Shown: in pieces, positions 35,057 through 42,938 of the stretch
How positions within the stretch are numbered: position 1 is the first letter of the stretch
Layout: every line of letters starts with the position of its first letter
Assembly (NCBI GenBank): GCA_964442655.1
Contig: CAYTZM010000004.1
Coordinates: 67,927 to 131,926 of the forward strand
Source: GCA-002727615 sp964442655
GTDB lineage: Bacteria; Pseudomonadota; Alphaproteobacteria; TMED109
Direction of reading: 5' to 3'
DNA length: 64,000 nt
Made by a program: the position numbers and the translations under genes
The notes under the pieces: model-generated
The model's database searches: none
Told to the model about the DNA's origin: nothing
Seen by the model: only the letters and a program-made list of their open reading frames with translations

Positions 35057-35430
35057 TTCTTTTCTCCATGATATTTAATAATTTTTATGGCAGATTCTAA
35101 TAAAATTTGACTACTTTTATCTTTAAAACCATGAATTATATAATTAACGTTTTTAATTATAGAATTTTTTTTATCATGTAAATCATTGTTGTCAATGGAA
35201 CAATAGATAATAGGAACTTTGATTTTCTTTATTATTTTGTTTGTATGAGTATAAGATTTTAATTTTCCAGGAATTAAAATTATTAAATTTGCTTTATTAC
35301 TAACTTTTTTAATAGTAGATGCACAAGATGTGTCATCTTTTACGAGTATTTGATTCACATTGAAAGTATATTGTTTTTTATTTATGTTGTGATCAAATGT
35401 AGATATTAAGTATATATTTTTTTTCTTCAT
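35050..35430 (-). CDS. Protein of unknown function between caiB-like and hisC
   Basis: The 126-residue, Lys/Ile/Asn-rich protein has alternating short strands and helices (KKKNIYLISTFDHN, ANLIILIPGKLKSYT, KVPIIYCSIDNNDLHDK, VNYIIHGFKDK), which suggests a small Rossmann-like or response-regulator-like alpha/beta fold. No family is recognised. It has no signal or membrane segment. The start overlaps the CoA-transferase stop by four bases, and its end overlaps the hisC start by seven, so it is clearly translated within that operon. Confidence 0.65.
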   Translation of the reverse strand: MKKKNIYLISTFDHNINKKQYTFNVNQILVKDDTSCASTIKKVSNKANLIILIPGKLKSYTHTNKIIKKIKVPIIYCSIDNNDLHDKKNSIIKNVNYIIHGFKDKSSQILLESAIKIIKYHGEKKF

Positions 35431-36554
35431 TTTTTATTGCAAAAAATATTGTTGCCTTCTCCTAACTTTGGAGCAGAATTCATTAAATCCTTCATTCTCC
35501 AAGAAGGTGCAAGAGGTGTAGGCATGACAGTTATATTTTTATCTCCTATTTTAATTTTTCCTGTTAATAGTTTCCTTTCAATTACTTGTTGGTCTTTAAA
35601 GGCTTCTTCTAGTGAGTTAACTATTGAACAACATATATTAATTTCATTAGCTAATTTTTCTTTCCAATAATTAGTAGGGTATTTATTTATTATATTTGTA
35701 ACAGCATCTTTTGTTAAATCTTGGTTTTTCTTATCATTAATAAAATTTAAAGGTAAATCAATAACTTTACAAAATCTTTGCCAAAACTTTTCTTCTAATG
35801 CTCCTACTGCAATATACCCTCCATCTAATGTTTTGTATATTCCGTATCTTGGGCTAGCACCGGTCAATTGTAGGTCACCACCTTTACTAAAATAATTTTG
35901 AGAAGTAAGTCCTATAGCCATCCACATAAAAGGGAATAAATTATCTGTCATGGATATATCTAGAAATTGCCCCTCTCCTGTTTTTTCTACTTCTCTTAAT
36001 GCTAATAAAATATTTATAACTGCAGGATAACTTCCTCCAGCAATATCAGCAATTTGAGTGTTAGGCATTGCAGGTGATCCATCTTTTTCAATCGCTAAGG
36101 ATAACAAACCAGATTCTGCCATATAATTAATATCATGAGCAGCTGTATATTTTTTAGGACCATCTTGTCCGTACCCTGTAATCGAGCAATGGATAATATT
36201 ATTCTTAATTTTTTTTAAATTATTAAAATCTAACTTTAATCTATCCATTACACCTGGACGAAATTGGTCAACGATTACATCGGCTGATTTTATTAAATTA
36301 ACTAATTCTTTATATCCACTATTAGATTTTATATCTATTTCTACTGATCTTTTTCCTCTATTTAGCAATCCAAATAATACACTTTCACCATTTATTAATG
36401 GAGGAGTCTTTCTCATATCTTCTCCTCCAGGTCTTTCTACTTTAATTACTTCGGCGCCTGCTTCTGCAAGAATTAAAGTTGCGAACGGGCCCGGCAACAA
36501 CGTAGATAAATCTATTATTCTTATTCCAGCAAGTGGTTTCATATATTTCTCCAT
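35427..36554 (-). CDS. Family III CoA-transferase (CaiB/BaiF, AMACR-like)
   Basis: Members of this family move CoA between carboxylic acids or racemise 2-methylacyl-CoA. The 375-residue protein shows IRIIDLSTLLPGPFATLILAEAGAEVIKVERP at the N terminus (in part LPGPFATLILAEAGAEV), RSVEIDIKSN, and the catalytic Asp in TQIADIAGGSYPAV. The sequence AAHDINYMAESGLLSL is typical of the alpha-methylacyl-CoA racemase subgroup, so racemase is the more likely activity. It leads the operon that continues with the orphan, hisC and tldD and is divergent from soxX. Confidence 0.85.
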   Translation of the reverse strand: MEKYMKPLAGIRIIDLSTLLPGPFATLILAEAGAEVIKVERPGGEDMRKTPPLINGESVLFGLLNRGKRSVEIDIKSNSGYKELVNLIKSADVIVDQFRPGVMDRLKLDFNNLKKIKNNIIHCSITGYGQDGPKKYTAAHDINYMAESGLLSLAIEKDGSPAMPNTQIADIAGGSYPAVINILLALREVEKTGEGQFLDISMTDNLFPFMWMAIGLTSQNYFSKGGDLQLTGASPRYGIYKTLDGGYIAVGALEEKFWQRFCKVIDLPLNFINDKKNQDLTKDAVTNIINKYPTNYWKEKLANEINICCSIVNSLEEAFKDQQVIERKLLTGKIKIGDKNITVMPTPLAPSWRMKDLMNSAPKLGEGNNIFCNKK

Positions 36555-36643
36555 TACTAAATATATATATTAATTTAAATAATTATATAGATAATAAATT
36601 TCACAAGTTGGATTATTATTATATTTTTATTATATTAATAAAT

Positions 36644-37102
36644 ATGAAAAATATAATATACTCATTATTTATTTTTATTCTTAGTTTTAATTTTTCTTCC
36701 GTAATTTTTGCTAATGAATTAGTAAATTATGAAATTGTAGATTTAGAGATACCTAGCCCTTTAACTTCTTCTCCTGGTGATCCAGGTCTGGGGAAAAAAA
36801 TAGCTATTTCAATATCAGGAAATTGTCTTGCTTGTCATAAGTTGCCTAATGTAGAAGAATTATTTCATGGGAATATTGGTCCGAGTTTGGCAGGAGTAGG
36901 GAATCGTTATAATATGGGAGAGTTAAGGTTACGGTTAGTAAATCCATATATAATTAACCCAAATACTATTATGCCAGCTTTTTATAAAGTGAAAGGGTTA
37001 AATAGAGTGGATAAAAAGTATTTAAATAAAACAATATTAAATGCTCAAGAAATTGAGGATATAATAGCTTGGTTGCTGACATTAAAAGAGGAAGTGGAAT
37101 AA
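36644..37102 (+). CDS. soxX: SoxX, monohaem cytochrome subunit of the SoxAX complex
   Basis: SoxAX couples thiosulfate to the carrier SoxYZ in the periplasm. I start at the ATG at 36644 because it is followed by a good signal peptide (residues 1-24, ending VIFANE); the longer frame from 36533 would add 37 unlikely residues. The single haem site CLACHK is near residue 62, and the distal Met ligand in TIMPAFYKV near residue 108. 152 residues is normal. The operon order X-Y-Z-A is seen with gaps of 2, -1 and 1 bases. Confidence 0.93.
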   Translation: MKNIIYSLFIFILSFNFSSVIFANELVNYEIVDLEIPSPLTSSPGDPGLGKKIAISISGNCLACHKLPNVEELFHGNIGPSLAGVGNRYNMGELRLRLVNPYIINPNTIMPAFYKVKGLNRVDKKYLNKTILNAQEIEDIIAWLLTLKEEVE

Positions 37103-37104
37103 TT

Positions 37105-37608
37105 ATGAATAGAAGAAAAGTTATAATGTTATTGGGATCTATGTCTGGTTTATTTTCTAGTCTAAGATCTGTAGCAAAAGAAGAAGTTGGCAGACCATTC
37201 AGAGACCGTTTTCAAAGCTATAGGCAAACATTTAGAGTAGAACCAGACCTTGAAGAGGCAAAAAGAATAGTAAGGAATATTATAAAGGGAAGGAAATTAA
37301 GAACAGATTTAATTTCATTAAAGGCGCCCGACATAGCTGAAAATGGTAATACAGTTCCTATTAGTTTTTCCGTTAATTGTTCTATGTTCAATGAAGATTA
37401 TCCAGAAGTTGTGCATATTTTAGTACTTGATAATCCTTTTCCAGAAATTGCTAAATTTTATTTTACTCCTGAATCGGGACGGGCTGATTTATCTATAAGA
37501 ATAAGAATGAGAACAAGCTCGAATATTATAGCCATAGCTGAAATGGCTGATGGCTCTATTGGAAAAACAGAATCATATGTGGATGTCACTATTGGAGCTT
37601 GTAGTTAA
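37105..37608 (+). CDS. soxY: SoxY, thiosulfate carrier subunit, with a shortened tail
   Basis: SoxY carries sulfur intermediates as a thioester-like conjugate on a C-terminal Cys on a flexible arm. The start at 37105 gives 167 residues and a Tat-like signal (MNRRKVIMLLGSMSGL). The core PISFSVNCSMFNEDYPEVVHIL and FYFTPESGRADLSIRIRMR are family features. The carboxy terminus reads TIGACS, whereas characterised SoxY proteins end GGCGG (or with one more residue). The carrier Cys is kept but the two residues behind it are replaced by one Ser. The stop overlaps the soxZ start as TAATG. Confidence 0.9.
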   Translation: MNRRKVIMLLGSMSGLFSSLRSVAKEEVGRPFRDRFQSYRQTFRVEPDLEEAKRIVRNIIKGRKLRTDLISLKAPDIAENGNTVPISFSVNCSMFNEDYPEVVHILVLDNPFPEIAKFYFTPESGRADLSIRIRMRTSSNIIAIAEMADGSIGKTESYVDVTIGACS

Positions 37609-38018
37609 TGGCGGATGAAAATAGAAAGAATTGGAGAAGGAGATTAAGAGCTCCAGAAACTGCTATAAAGGGAGAAATAATTACTATAAAGACTATGGCA
37701 GAACATATAATGGAACCTGGCGTTAGAAGAGATCCAGATACAGGGGTTATTTACCCAAAAAAAATTATAGATCATGTTTATGTTAGATATAATGGTAAAC
37801 AAGTTTTTAAATCCCAGTGGTATTCTGGGGTTTCCGCGAATCCTTTTATGGCATTTAAGTTAAAGGTAGAATCAACAGGATTACTGGAAATAGAATGGGT
37901 GGATGATTATGGACAATCTACTTTTAAGCGAGCTGTAATAGATGTTTATAATGATAAAGGAGAATTAATTTATCCATTTGAAGTAGATAAACCAGGAAAG
38001 AATAAAGAAGTTATATAA
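37608..38018 (+). CDS. soxZ: SoxZ, partner of SoxY
   Basis: SoxZ is the immunoglobulin-like partner that forms the SoxYZ heterodimer, carried to the periplasm with SoxY. The 136-residue protein has no signal peptide, as expected. Family features are IKTMAEHIMEPGVRRDPDTG, IYPKKIIDHVYVRYNGK and SGVSANPFMAFKLKVESTG. It is longer at the C terminus (VYNDKGELIYPFEVDKPGKN) than many SoxZ. Its ATG overlaps the soxY stop codon, so translation is coupled. Confidence 0.92.
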   Translation: MADENRKNWRRRLRAPETAIKGEIITIKTMAEHIMEPGVRRDPDTGVIYPKKIIDHVYVRYNGKQVFKSQWYSGVSANPFMAFKLKVESTGLLEIEWVDDYGQSTFKRAVIDVYNDKGELIYPFEVDKPGKNKEVI

Positions 38019-38019
38019 T

Positions 38020-38814
38020 ATGAAAAAAATTAAAAATTATTTTATTAAATTTTATATCATATTTTCTTTTCTATGTGGTTTAGCCTATTCAGAAGAAAAA
38101 CCATATTCATTAAATGAATTAAAATCAGGGAGTCATTTTTCTAGACAAGAAACAAGAGACATAGAAAATGATGAATTTTCTAATCCTGGAATGATTTGGG
38201 TAGAAAAAGGAGAAGAATTATTCAATTTGATTGATGGAAGTAAAAATATATCCTGTAATAACTGCCATGATCAATCCGGTGTTTCTTTAGTAGGTGTTGC
38301 CATTAATTATCCTAAAGTAGATAGAGAAAAACGTAAGTTAATTAACTTAGAGCAAAAAATTAATTTTTGTAGAACAGAAAAGATGAATGCAGAGTCTTTT
38401 CAGTTTGAAAGTGATTCTTTATTATCTTTAACTAGCTATATAACATATTTGTCTAAAGATATGGCCATAAATGTTAAAATAGAGGGAGATGCTAAAAAAT
38501 ATTTTTTAAAAGGTAAAGAATTATATTATCAAAGAGTAGGACAAATGAATTTAGCCTGCAATCAATGCCATGATGAGATAGCAGGGTCTTATTTAAGGTC
38601 AGAAAAAATAAGTCAAGGTCATGTTAATGGTTTTCCATCTTATTTAATGAGATGGGATAGTATAGCATCAGTTCATAGAAGGTTTCAATTTTGCAATAAT
38701 CAAGCAAGAGCAGAACCTTTAGAAATTGGTCATCCTGATTATAATGCTTTACAATTATATGTAACTTGGAGAGGAAACTCTTTATTAATTGAAAGTCCTT
38801 CTGTAAGAAGGTAG
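38020..38814 (+). CDS. soxA: SoxA, dihaem cytochrome subunit of the SoxAX complex
   Basis: SoxA holds the active-site haem with a Cys ligand. The 264-residue protein has a signal peptide (residues 1-23, ending GLAYSEE), a first CNNCH site near residue 83, a later CNQCH site near residue 183, and two Cys outside the haem sites. The last of these (HRRFQFCNNQARAEPL, about residue 227) corresponds to the active-site Cys ligand and INFCRTEKMN to the ligand of haem 1. This is the two-haem SoxA type. No soxB or soxCD follows; cystathionine genes do. Confidence 0.92.
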   Translation: MKKIKNYFIKFYIIFSFLCGLAYSEEKPYSLNELKSGSHFSRQETRDIENDEFSNPGMIWVEKGEELFNLIDGSKNISCNNCHDQSGVSLVGVAINYPKVDREKRKLINLEQKINFCRTEKMNAESFQFESDSLLSLTSYITYLSKDMAINVKIEGDAKKYFLKGKELYYQRVGQMNLACNQCHDEIAGSYLRSEKISQGHVNGFPSYLMRWDSIASVHRRFQFCNNQARAEPLEIGHPDYNALQLYVTWRGNSLLIESPSVRR

Positions 38815-38846
38815 AATCCTAGTTAAAATTTATTTGGAATAAGAAG

Positions 38847-39815
38847 ATGAAAACACCAGTAAAATCAGTTCTAGATTTGATAGGCAATACTCCTTTACTA
38901 GAGGTAATGAATATTGATACGGGAGTATGTACATTATATTTGAAATTAGAATCTCAAAACCCTGGCGGTTCAATTAAAGATAGACCTGCCAAATATATGA
39001 TAGAAGATGCTGAAAAAAATGGAAAATTGTCAAAAGGAGGACTAATAATAGAAGCTACAGCAGGTAATACGGGAATAGGACTTGCTTTGATAGCTTTGCA
39101 AAGGGGATACAGATGTATGATAGTTGTTCCAGATAAAATGGCTAGAGAAAAAATTATTCATTTAGAAGCATTAGGAGCAGAGGTGTTAGTTACTAGGTCT
39201 GATGTAGAAAAGGGTCATCCAGAATATTATGTAGATTTGGCTGAAAAGATATCTAAAGAAAATAAAGGTTCATTATATATTAATCAATTTTGTAATAAAG
39301 CAAATTTATTAGCTCATATGAACTGGACTGCACCGGAAATTTTAGAACAATTATCTAATAAAGTTGATGCATTTTGTGCAGGAGTGGGGACTGGAGGTAC
39401 TATTACAGGTGTGGGAAAAGCTTTAAAAAAAGTAAATAAAAAATGTGATATAATCTTAGCGGATCCAGTAGGATCTATTTTAGAACCAAAATTTAATACA
39501 GGAGTTGTTCCAGATACAGTTGGGAGTTGGATAGTAGAGGGAATAGGAGAAGATTATTTGCCTCCGTTATTAGATTTAAGTATTGTTACACATGCTTATG
39601 CTATTTCTGATAAAGAAGCTTTAGAAACTTGTAACACCGTTCTTAAAAAAGAAGGAGTTTTATCTGGTAGCTCTAGTGGAACTCTAATATCTGCGGCAAT
39701 TAAGTATTGTAAGGAGCAAACTGAGCCTAAGAATGTTGTAACTCTTGTATGTGATACAGGAAATAAGTATTTAAAAATTTATGATAAAGAATGGTTATCT
39801 AAAAATAATTATTAA
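38847..39815 (+). CDS. Cystathionine beta-synthase-like PLP enzyme (no regulatory domain)
   Basis: The 322-residue enzyme belongs to the cysteine synthase/cystathionine beta-synthase group. PLP Lys44 lies in NPGGSIKDRPAKYM; AGNTGIGLALIA and GTGGTITGVGKAL are the substrate and phosphate loops. The motif WIVEGIGEDYLPP and the end CDTGNKYL favour the CBS branch over O-acetylserine sulfhydrylases; there is no C-terminal CBS-pair domain. Homocysteine plus serine to cystathionine is therefore the likely reaction, but O-acetylserine use cannot be excluded. It lies 15 bases before the cystathionine gamma-lyase-like gene. Confidence 0.85.
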   Translation: MKTPVKSVLDLIGNTPLLEVMNIDTGVCTLYLKLESQNPGGSIKDRPAKYMIEDAEKNGKLSKGGLIIEATAGNTGIGLALIALQRGYRCMIVVPDKMAREKIIHLEALGAEVLVTRSDVEKGHPEYYVDLAEKISKENKGSLYINQFCNKANLLAHMNWTAPEILEQLSNKVDAFCAGVGTGGTITGVGKALKKVNKKCDIILADPVGSILEPKFNTGVVPDTVGSWIVEGIGEDYLPPLLDLSIVTHAYAISDKEALETCNTVLKKEGVLSGSSSGTLISAAIKYCKEQTEPKNVVTLVCDTGNKYLKIYDKEWLSKNNY

Positions 39816-39830
39816 ATAAGGATAAATAAA

Positions 39831-41006
39831 ATGGTTTCAAATCTTCCTAAATCAAAATTTTCAACGAGGGCTATTCATGCAGGACAATCACCTGAACCGT
39901 CTACTGGTGCTATAATGACTCCAATATATGCATCTTCTACTTTTGTTCAGGATAGTCCTGGTATTCATAAGGGTTATGAATATGCTAGAACGGGAAATCC
40001 TACTCGTAAAGCTTATGAAATGTGTATGGCAGATTTAGAAGGCGGTTGCAATGCTTATGCATTTGCTTCTGGTTTAGCTGCTGCAGATACAGTTTTATCT
40101 TTGTTAAATTCCGGAGATGAAATTTTAGCTATGGATGACTTATATGGAGGGTCTAGAAGATTATTTGATAATGTAAGAAAAAGAACTTCTAATTTGAAGT
40201 TTTCTTATGCAGATTTATCTGTTACGGAAAATTTGGATAAATTAATTACAGATAATATAAAGATGATATGGATAGAAACTCCTACCAATCCCATGCTGAA
40301 AATAGTAGATCTCAAACATATTGCTGCTATAGCTAAAGAAAAGAATATATTAACAGTAGCCGATAATACATTTTGTAGTCCTTTTATTCAAAGGCCTATT
40401 GAACATGGTTTTGATGTAGTAATACACTCGGCAACTAAGTTTATAAATGGACACTCTGATATAATTGGAGGTGTTGTTGTATGTTCTAATAAAGAAATAG
40501 CAGAAAATATAGCATATTTGCAAAATTCTGTTGGAGCAGTCCAAGGTCCCTTTGATTCATTTTTGGCTCTTAGGGGTTTAAAAACTTTACCATTAAGGAT
40601 GGAGAGGCATTGTAATAATGCTATGCAAATTGCAATTTATTTAGAAAATAATAATTTGGTAGAAGAAGTTTTTTATCCTGGATTAGAATCTCATCCTGGT
40701 CATTTGATAGCAAAAAAACAAATGCAGGGATTTGGAGGGATAGTTACTTGTGTAGTTAAGGGGGGATTAAAAGCTAGTAGAAGGTTTTTAGAAACTTGTC
40801 AGATTTTTCAATTGGCAGAGTCATTAGGCGGGGTTGAAAGTTTAATAGAACACCCAGCTATTATGACTCATGCAGCTTTAAAAGAAAGTGTTCGAAAAGA
40901 ATTAGGTATTAATGATGGTCTTGTTAGACTGTCAGTAGGCATTGAAGATATAGACGATCTTTTATCTGATATAGAAAGAGCGTTGGAGGCTATAAAAGAT
41001 GGGTAA
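39831..41006 (+). CDS. Cystathionine gamma-lyase/gamma-synthase (Cys/Met metabolism PLP enzyme)
   Basis: The 391-residue protein has the family core: FSTRAIHAGQSPEPSTGAI, YEYARTGNPTRKAYE, SGLAAADTVLSLLNSGD, the PLP Lys in VVIHSATKFINGHSDIIGG and SLGGVESLIEHPAIMTHA. Family members differ in direction; pairing with the CBS-like gene points to a gamma-lyase that releases cysteine, 2-oxobutyrate and ammonia. It runs on to sixA with a 14-base gap. The two genes form a complete reverse transsulfuration pair. Confidence 0.88.
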   Translation: MVSNLPKSKFSTRAIHAGQSPEPSTGAIMTPIYASSTFVQDSPGIHKGYEYARTGNPTRKAYEMCMADLEGGCNAYAFASGLAAADTVLSLLNSGDEILAMDDLYGGSRRLFDNVRKRTSNLKFSYADLSVTENLDKLITDNIKMIWIETPTNPMLKIVDLKHIAAIAKEKNILTVADNTFCSPFIQRPIEHGFDVVIHSATKFINGHSDIIGGVVVCSNKEIAENIAYLQNSVGAVQGPFDSFLALRGLKTLPLRMERHCNNAMQIAIYLENNNLVEEVFYPGLESHPGHLIAKKQMQGFGGIVTCVVKGGLKASRRFLETCQIFQLAESLGGVESLIEHPAIMTHAALKESVRKELGINDGLVRLSVGIEDIDDLLSDIERALEAIKDG

Positions 41007-41020
41007 TTTAGAGAGAAATT

Positions 41021-41533
41021 ATGAAATATTTATATATTATTCGTCATGCTAAGGCAGAACCGTTTAAGAGCAACCAAGAAGACCATGAAAGACAACTTAT
41101 AGAGCAAGGGAAAAAGCGAGCTGAAAAATTAGGGAAATGGCTTTTAAATGCTTCTCCAGGCATAGAACAGATTTTTTGTTCATCATCTAATAGAACTTGT
41201 CAAACAGCAGAAATTATTAATACAGAATTTTTAGATAAGGTTCCAGTTAATATTAACAGTGAGTTATATGGCGCTACAGAAGAGATCTTATTAAATTTTT
41301 TAGTTAATATTAATGATGAAATTAATTCCATTGGATTAATTGGACACCAGCCAGGCATAAAAAATTTAGCAATTTATTTAACTGGTGGATATTCAAAGGG
41401 ATTGGAGAATTCTTTAAATGTTAATTTTTCTACTTCTAGTGCACTAATTTTATTATTAAATATAAAAAGATGGGATCAAATTTCTGAAAGAATAGGGATA
41501 TTATCTAATTATTATAATTCTTTAAAAGCATAA
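41021..41533 (+). CDS. sixA: Phosphohistidine phosphatase SixA-like
   Basis: SixA-type phosphatases of the histidine phosphatase superfamily remove phosphate from phosphohistidine. The 170-residue protein starts MKYLYIIRHAKAEPF with the RH nucleophile motif, and the second His in LIGHQPGIKNLA near residue 110. CSSSNRTCQTAEII is the middle motif. Small single-domain size and no signal peptide fit. It is the last gene of the soxX-to-sixA plus-strand run and convergent with the cytochrome gene. Confidence 0.83.
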   Translation: MKYLYIIRHAKAEPFKSNQEDHERQLIEQGKKRAEKLGKWLLNASPGIEQIFCSSSNRTCQTAEIINTEFLDKVPVNINSELYGATEEILLNFLVNINDEINSIGLIGHQPGIKNLAIYLTGGYSKGLENSLNVNFSTSSALILLLNIKRWDQISERIGILSNYYNSLKA

Positions 41534-41537
41534 TTTA

Positions 41538-42431
41538 TTATTTGTTGTAATTTGAGAGAAGATACTTTGCAATTGCGTATAATTGATTTTCATTTAAATA
41601 TGATGTGCCATTCTCTATTATTGAACTCATATGACTTTCAACATAATCACCGTTAGGCTTAAATCCATTTTTGAGAAAAAAAACAATATCTAATTCGTCC
41701 CATGATCCAATACCTTTATTAAAGTTATTTGATATATTAGGGGCTCCGTCATTTAAATTATTATTACTTTTAGGGCGTCCACTTAAGTCATTAATATTTT
41801 TTACTATTGAAAAAATTGTTCTTGGAGAATGGCATGCTCCGCAATGTCCCACGTTTTTAACTAAATAAGCTCCTTCAGATATAACTTTATTTTTAATAAC
41901 TGGAATTTGGGATTTAAATAATTTTTCTTCTAATATTCTTCTTATCCATAAAAATTTTCTAATATTATATGGAAAATATAAATTATGAGGCTTTTGTTTT
42001 ATAGATGATTGAGGAATGGATTTAATGTAATTGAATATATCTAAGCTGTCTTTTGTAGATAGATCTTTATACCATTTATATGGTAATACAGGATAATATG
42101 GTTTGCCATTTGGACCAATACCATGTGCTATTGCCTTAGAAAAACTTTTAAAGTCCCAATTACCTATTCCATTCATAGAATCAAATGTGATATTGGGACT
42201 TATAAAAATTCCATATTTTGTTTTTATCTTATATCCACCACTAAAAGGGGTATTATTATTAGAAGTATGACAACCATAACATCCAGCTGCATATGCTAGT
42301 ATTTTACCATTATCGGCGCAGTATGCAGGTATATTTAAAAAAAAATAATTTATAAAAATAAATTTAATAAAATTTTTATAATTTAAAATATTAATTTTTC
42401 TTTTCTCTAAATTCGTTATGGCAATTGCCAC
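41538..42431 (-). CDS. Dihaem cytochrome c, start uncertain
   Basis: The protein has haem sites CYGCH near residue 51 and CGACH near residue 196 of the 297-residue reading, as in the cytochrome subunits of periplasmic dehydrogenases (alcohol, gluconate or sulfite). The ATG at 42431 lies 41 bases inside the cytochrome c'-type gene; the real start may be a later ATT, since a signal peptide (FIKFIFINYFFLNIPAYC) begins only at about residue 22. It accepts or passes electrons in the periplasm, perhaps for sulfur oxidation, given soxXYZA nearby. The dehydrogenase partner is not visible. Confidence 0.78.
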   Translation of the reverse strand: MAIAITNLEKRKINILNYKNFIKFIFINYFFLNIPAYCADNGKILAYAAGCYGCHTSNNNTPFSGGYKIKTKYGIFISPNITFDSMNGIGNWDFKSFSKAIAHGIGPNGKPYYPVLPYKWYKDLSTKDSLDIFNYIKSIPQSSIKQKPHNLYFPYNIRKFLWIRRILEEKLFKSQIPVIKNKVISEGAYLVKNVGHCGACHSPRTIFSIVKNINDLSGRPKSNNNLNDGAPNISNNFNKGIGSWDELDIVFFLKNGFKPNGDYVESHMSSIIENGTSYLNENQLYAIAKYLLSNYNK

Positions 42432-42852
42432 AGGATTTCCCTAAGGCTCCAAGTGCTTTGGCAATTATTTTTTTATCATTTTCTTCAGCAGCTAAAACTA
42501 AATCTTTTGCTTTATTTATTGATTCCTGCATTTTATCTATAAATAATTCTTTTTTTTCCCATATTTTAGGTAGAGCTGTTGTTTTCATTCCTGAATTATT
42601 TGAAGTTCCTTCAGGAAATGTTTTATTGATATCCATAGCTGCAAGCGTAATATGAAGCGCTTTGGAATGAGGTAGTATGTCACTACTGATATCAACTTTC
42701 CCTTTTAAATTTAAAGCAATGACGGATATATGATTACCTATACTTTTCATTATATTTTTTCTATATTTAATAATATTTTCTGCGTCTTGACTAAAAGCAT
42801 TTCCACAAAATATAGAAATTACTGTTACTAAAATAGCAAGTATTTTAAACAA
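42391..42852 (-). CDS. Cytochrome c' (c556-like) family protein
   Basis: The 153-residue protein has a signal peptide (residues 1-21, CGNAFSQ) and a four-helix-bundle pattern with the single haem site near the C terminus (SCGNCHNEFREKKN, residues about 140-152). That placement is characteristic of cytochrome c'. Such proteins bind small gases or transfer electrons. It overlaps the dihaem cytochrome gene, so both are made from one transcript, and it is divergent from the acyl-CoA ligase gene. Confidence 0.88.
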   Translation of the reverse strand: MFKILAILVTVISIFCGNAFSQDAENIIKYRKNIMKSIGNHISVIALNLKGKVDISSDILPHSKALHITLAAMDINKTFPEGTSNNSGMKTTALPKIWEKKELFIDKMQESINKAKDLVLAAEENDKKIIAKALGALGKSCGNCHNEFREKKN

Positions 42853-42938
42853 ATTTTTCTCCCGATATAAATTAATAGTCTATAATTAATTATTATATTA
42901 TATTTAATTTTATTGTTAGTATAGTAATGGAGTAAATA

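Noticed and set aside
36533..36643. Longer N terminus of SoxX
   Set aside because: It would place a signal peptide inside the protein; the ATG at 36644 opens directly into the signal peptide.
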